Positions 33,733 through 33,785 of a DNA stretch of 33,785 bases are shown in pieces. Positions within the stretch are counted from its first letter, which is position 1. Each line of letters starts with the position of its first letter. Below the pieces are notes generated by a model. That model was not told where the DNA came from, searched no databases, and worked only from the letters and a program-made list of their open reading frames with translations. Source of the stretch: Bacteroidales bacterium (GTDB taxonomy: Bacteria; Bacteroidota; Bacteroidia; Bacteroidales; Paludibacteraceae). The DNA lies in NCBI GenBank assembly GCA_012517575.1, contig JAAYUQ010000083.1, positions 1-33,785 of the forward strand, read 5' to 3'. The translations under genes and the position numbers were made by a program.

Positions 33733-33785
33733 AACTTACCATTATCACCATCAATTACAACAATGTCAACGGTTTGCAGAAAACG
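33729..33785 (+). CDS. GT2 family glycosyltransferase, 5' end only
   Basis: Nineteen codons are visible before the window ends: MKLTIITINYNNVNGLQKT. This is the classic first strand of a GT-A family 2 glycosyltransferase (xTIITINYNN). The ATG overlaps the previous stop (ATGA), so the operon continues beyond the right edge. Confidence 0.75.
   Translation, partial: MKLTIITINYNNVNGLQKT

Overview
The window looks like a stretch of a Bacteroidota chromosome, most likely Bacteroidales. Four things point there: a type IX secretion (T9SS) C-terminal sorting domain, a TonB-dependent receptor paired with a lipoprotein, several TAnnTTTG -7 promoter boxes with few Shine-Dalgarno sites, and Bacteroidota families (DUF4301, and probably DUF6340). 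No species can be named from the sequence alone. Base composition is moderately AT-rich, with sharp local swings in the right third.

Left part (1-14200) is mostly housekeeping and envelope genes. On + are a PhnP-like metallo-beta-lactamase-fold hydrolase, a TPR-bearing lipoprotein and a DUF4301 protein. A tRNA-Leu(UAG) on - shares a two-way terminator with DUF4301. About 400 bp of nested inverted repeats follow (decayed mobile element or MITE), then a secreted T9SS cargo protein. Convergent to it, on -, are an Xaa-Pro aminopeptidase, methylglyoxal synthase (mgsA), and a TonB receptor with a downstream surface lipoprotein that carries internal repeats.

Middle part (14200-22100) is all on +: guanine deaminase (guaD), the transcription-repair coupling factor mfd (TTG start), a 2H phosphoesterase, and a compact ABC ATPase-permease-GntR operon that ends in a tiny membrane protein. 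The ABC operon has a Bacteroidota-type promoter followed by an AGTGTA-N12-TACACT palindrome, very like the known YtrA operator, so the GntR protein probably represses its own operon.

An 844-bp gene-free spacer (22085-22928) holds an 11-bp triplet repeat and two degenerate ~125-bp tandem units, each ending in a GACGTnGCATGCTACGTC palindrome. It separates the middle part from a surface-polysaccharide (O-antigen or capsule type) cluster that runs off the right edge.

That cluster encodes a Wzt-type export ATPase, an ATP-grasp ligase, a WecE aminotransferase, a WecF-like Fuc4N-type transferase, an asparagine-synthetase-like protein without the N-terminal cysteine, two tandem GT2 paralogues, another GT-A enzyme, a GT4 enzyme and the start of one more GT2. 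Many of these genes overlap by ATGA or TGATG, so they probably form one operon. The most novel idea here is that the ATP-grasp ligase, sitting between WecE and WecF where an acetyltransferase would be expected, couples an amino acid or similar acid to the 4-amino sugar. No Wzm permease is in the window, and the Wzt gene is a GC mosaic.
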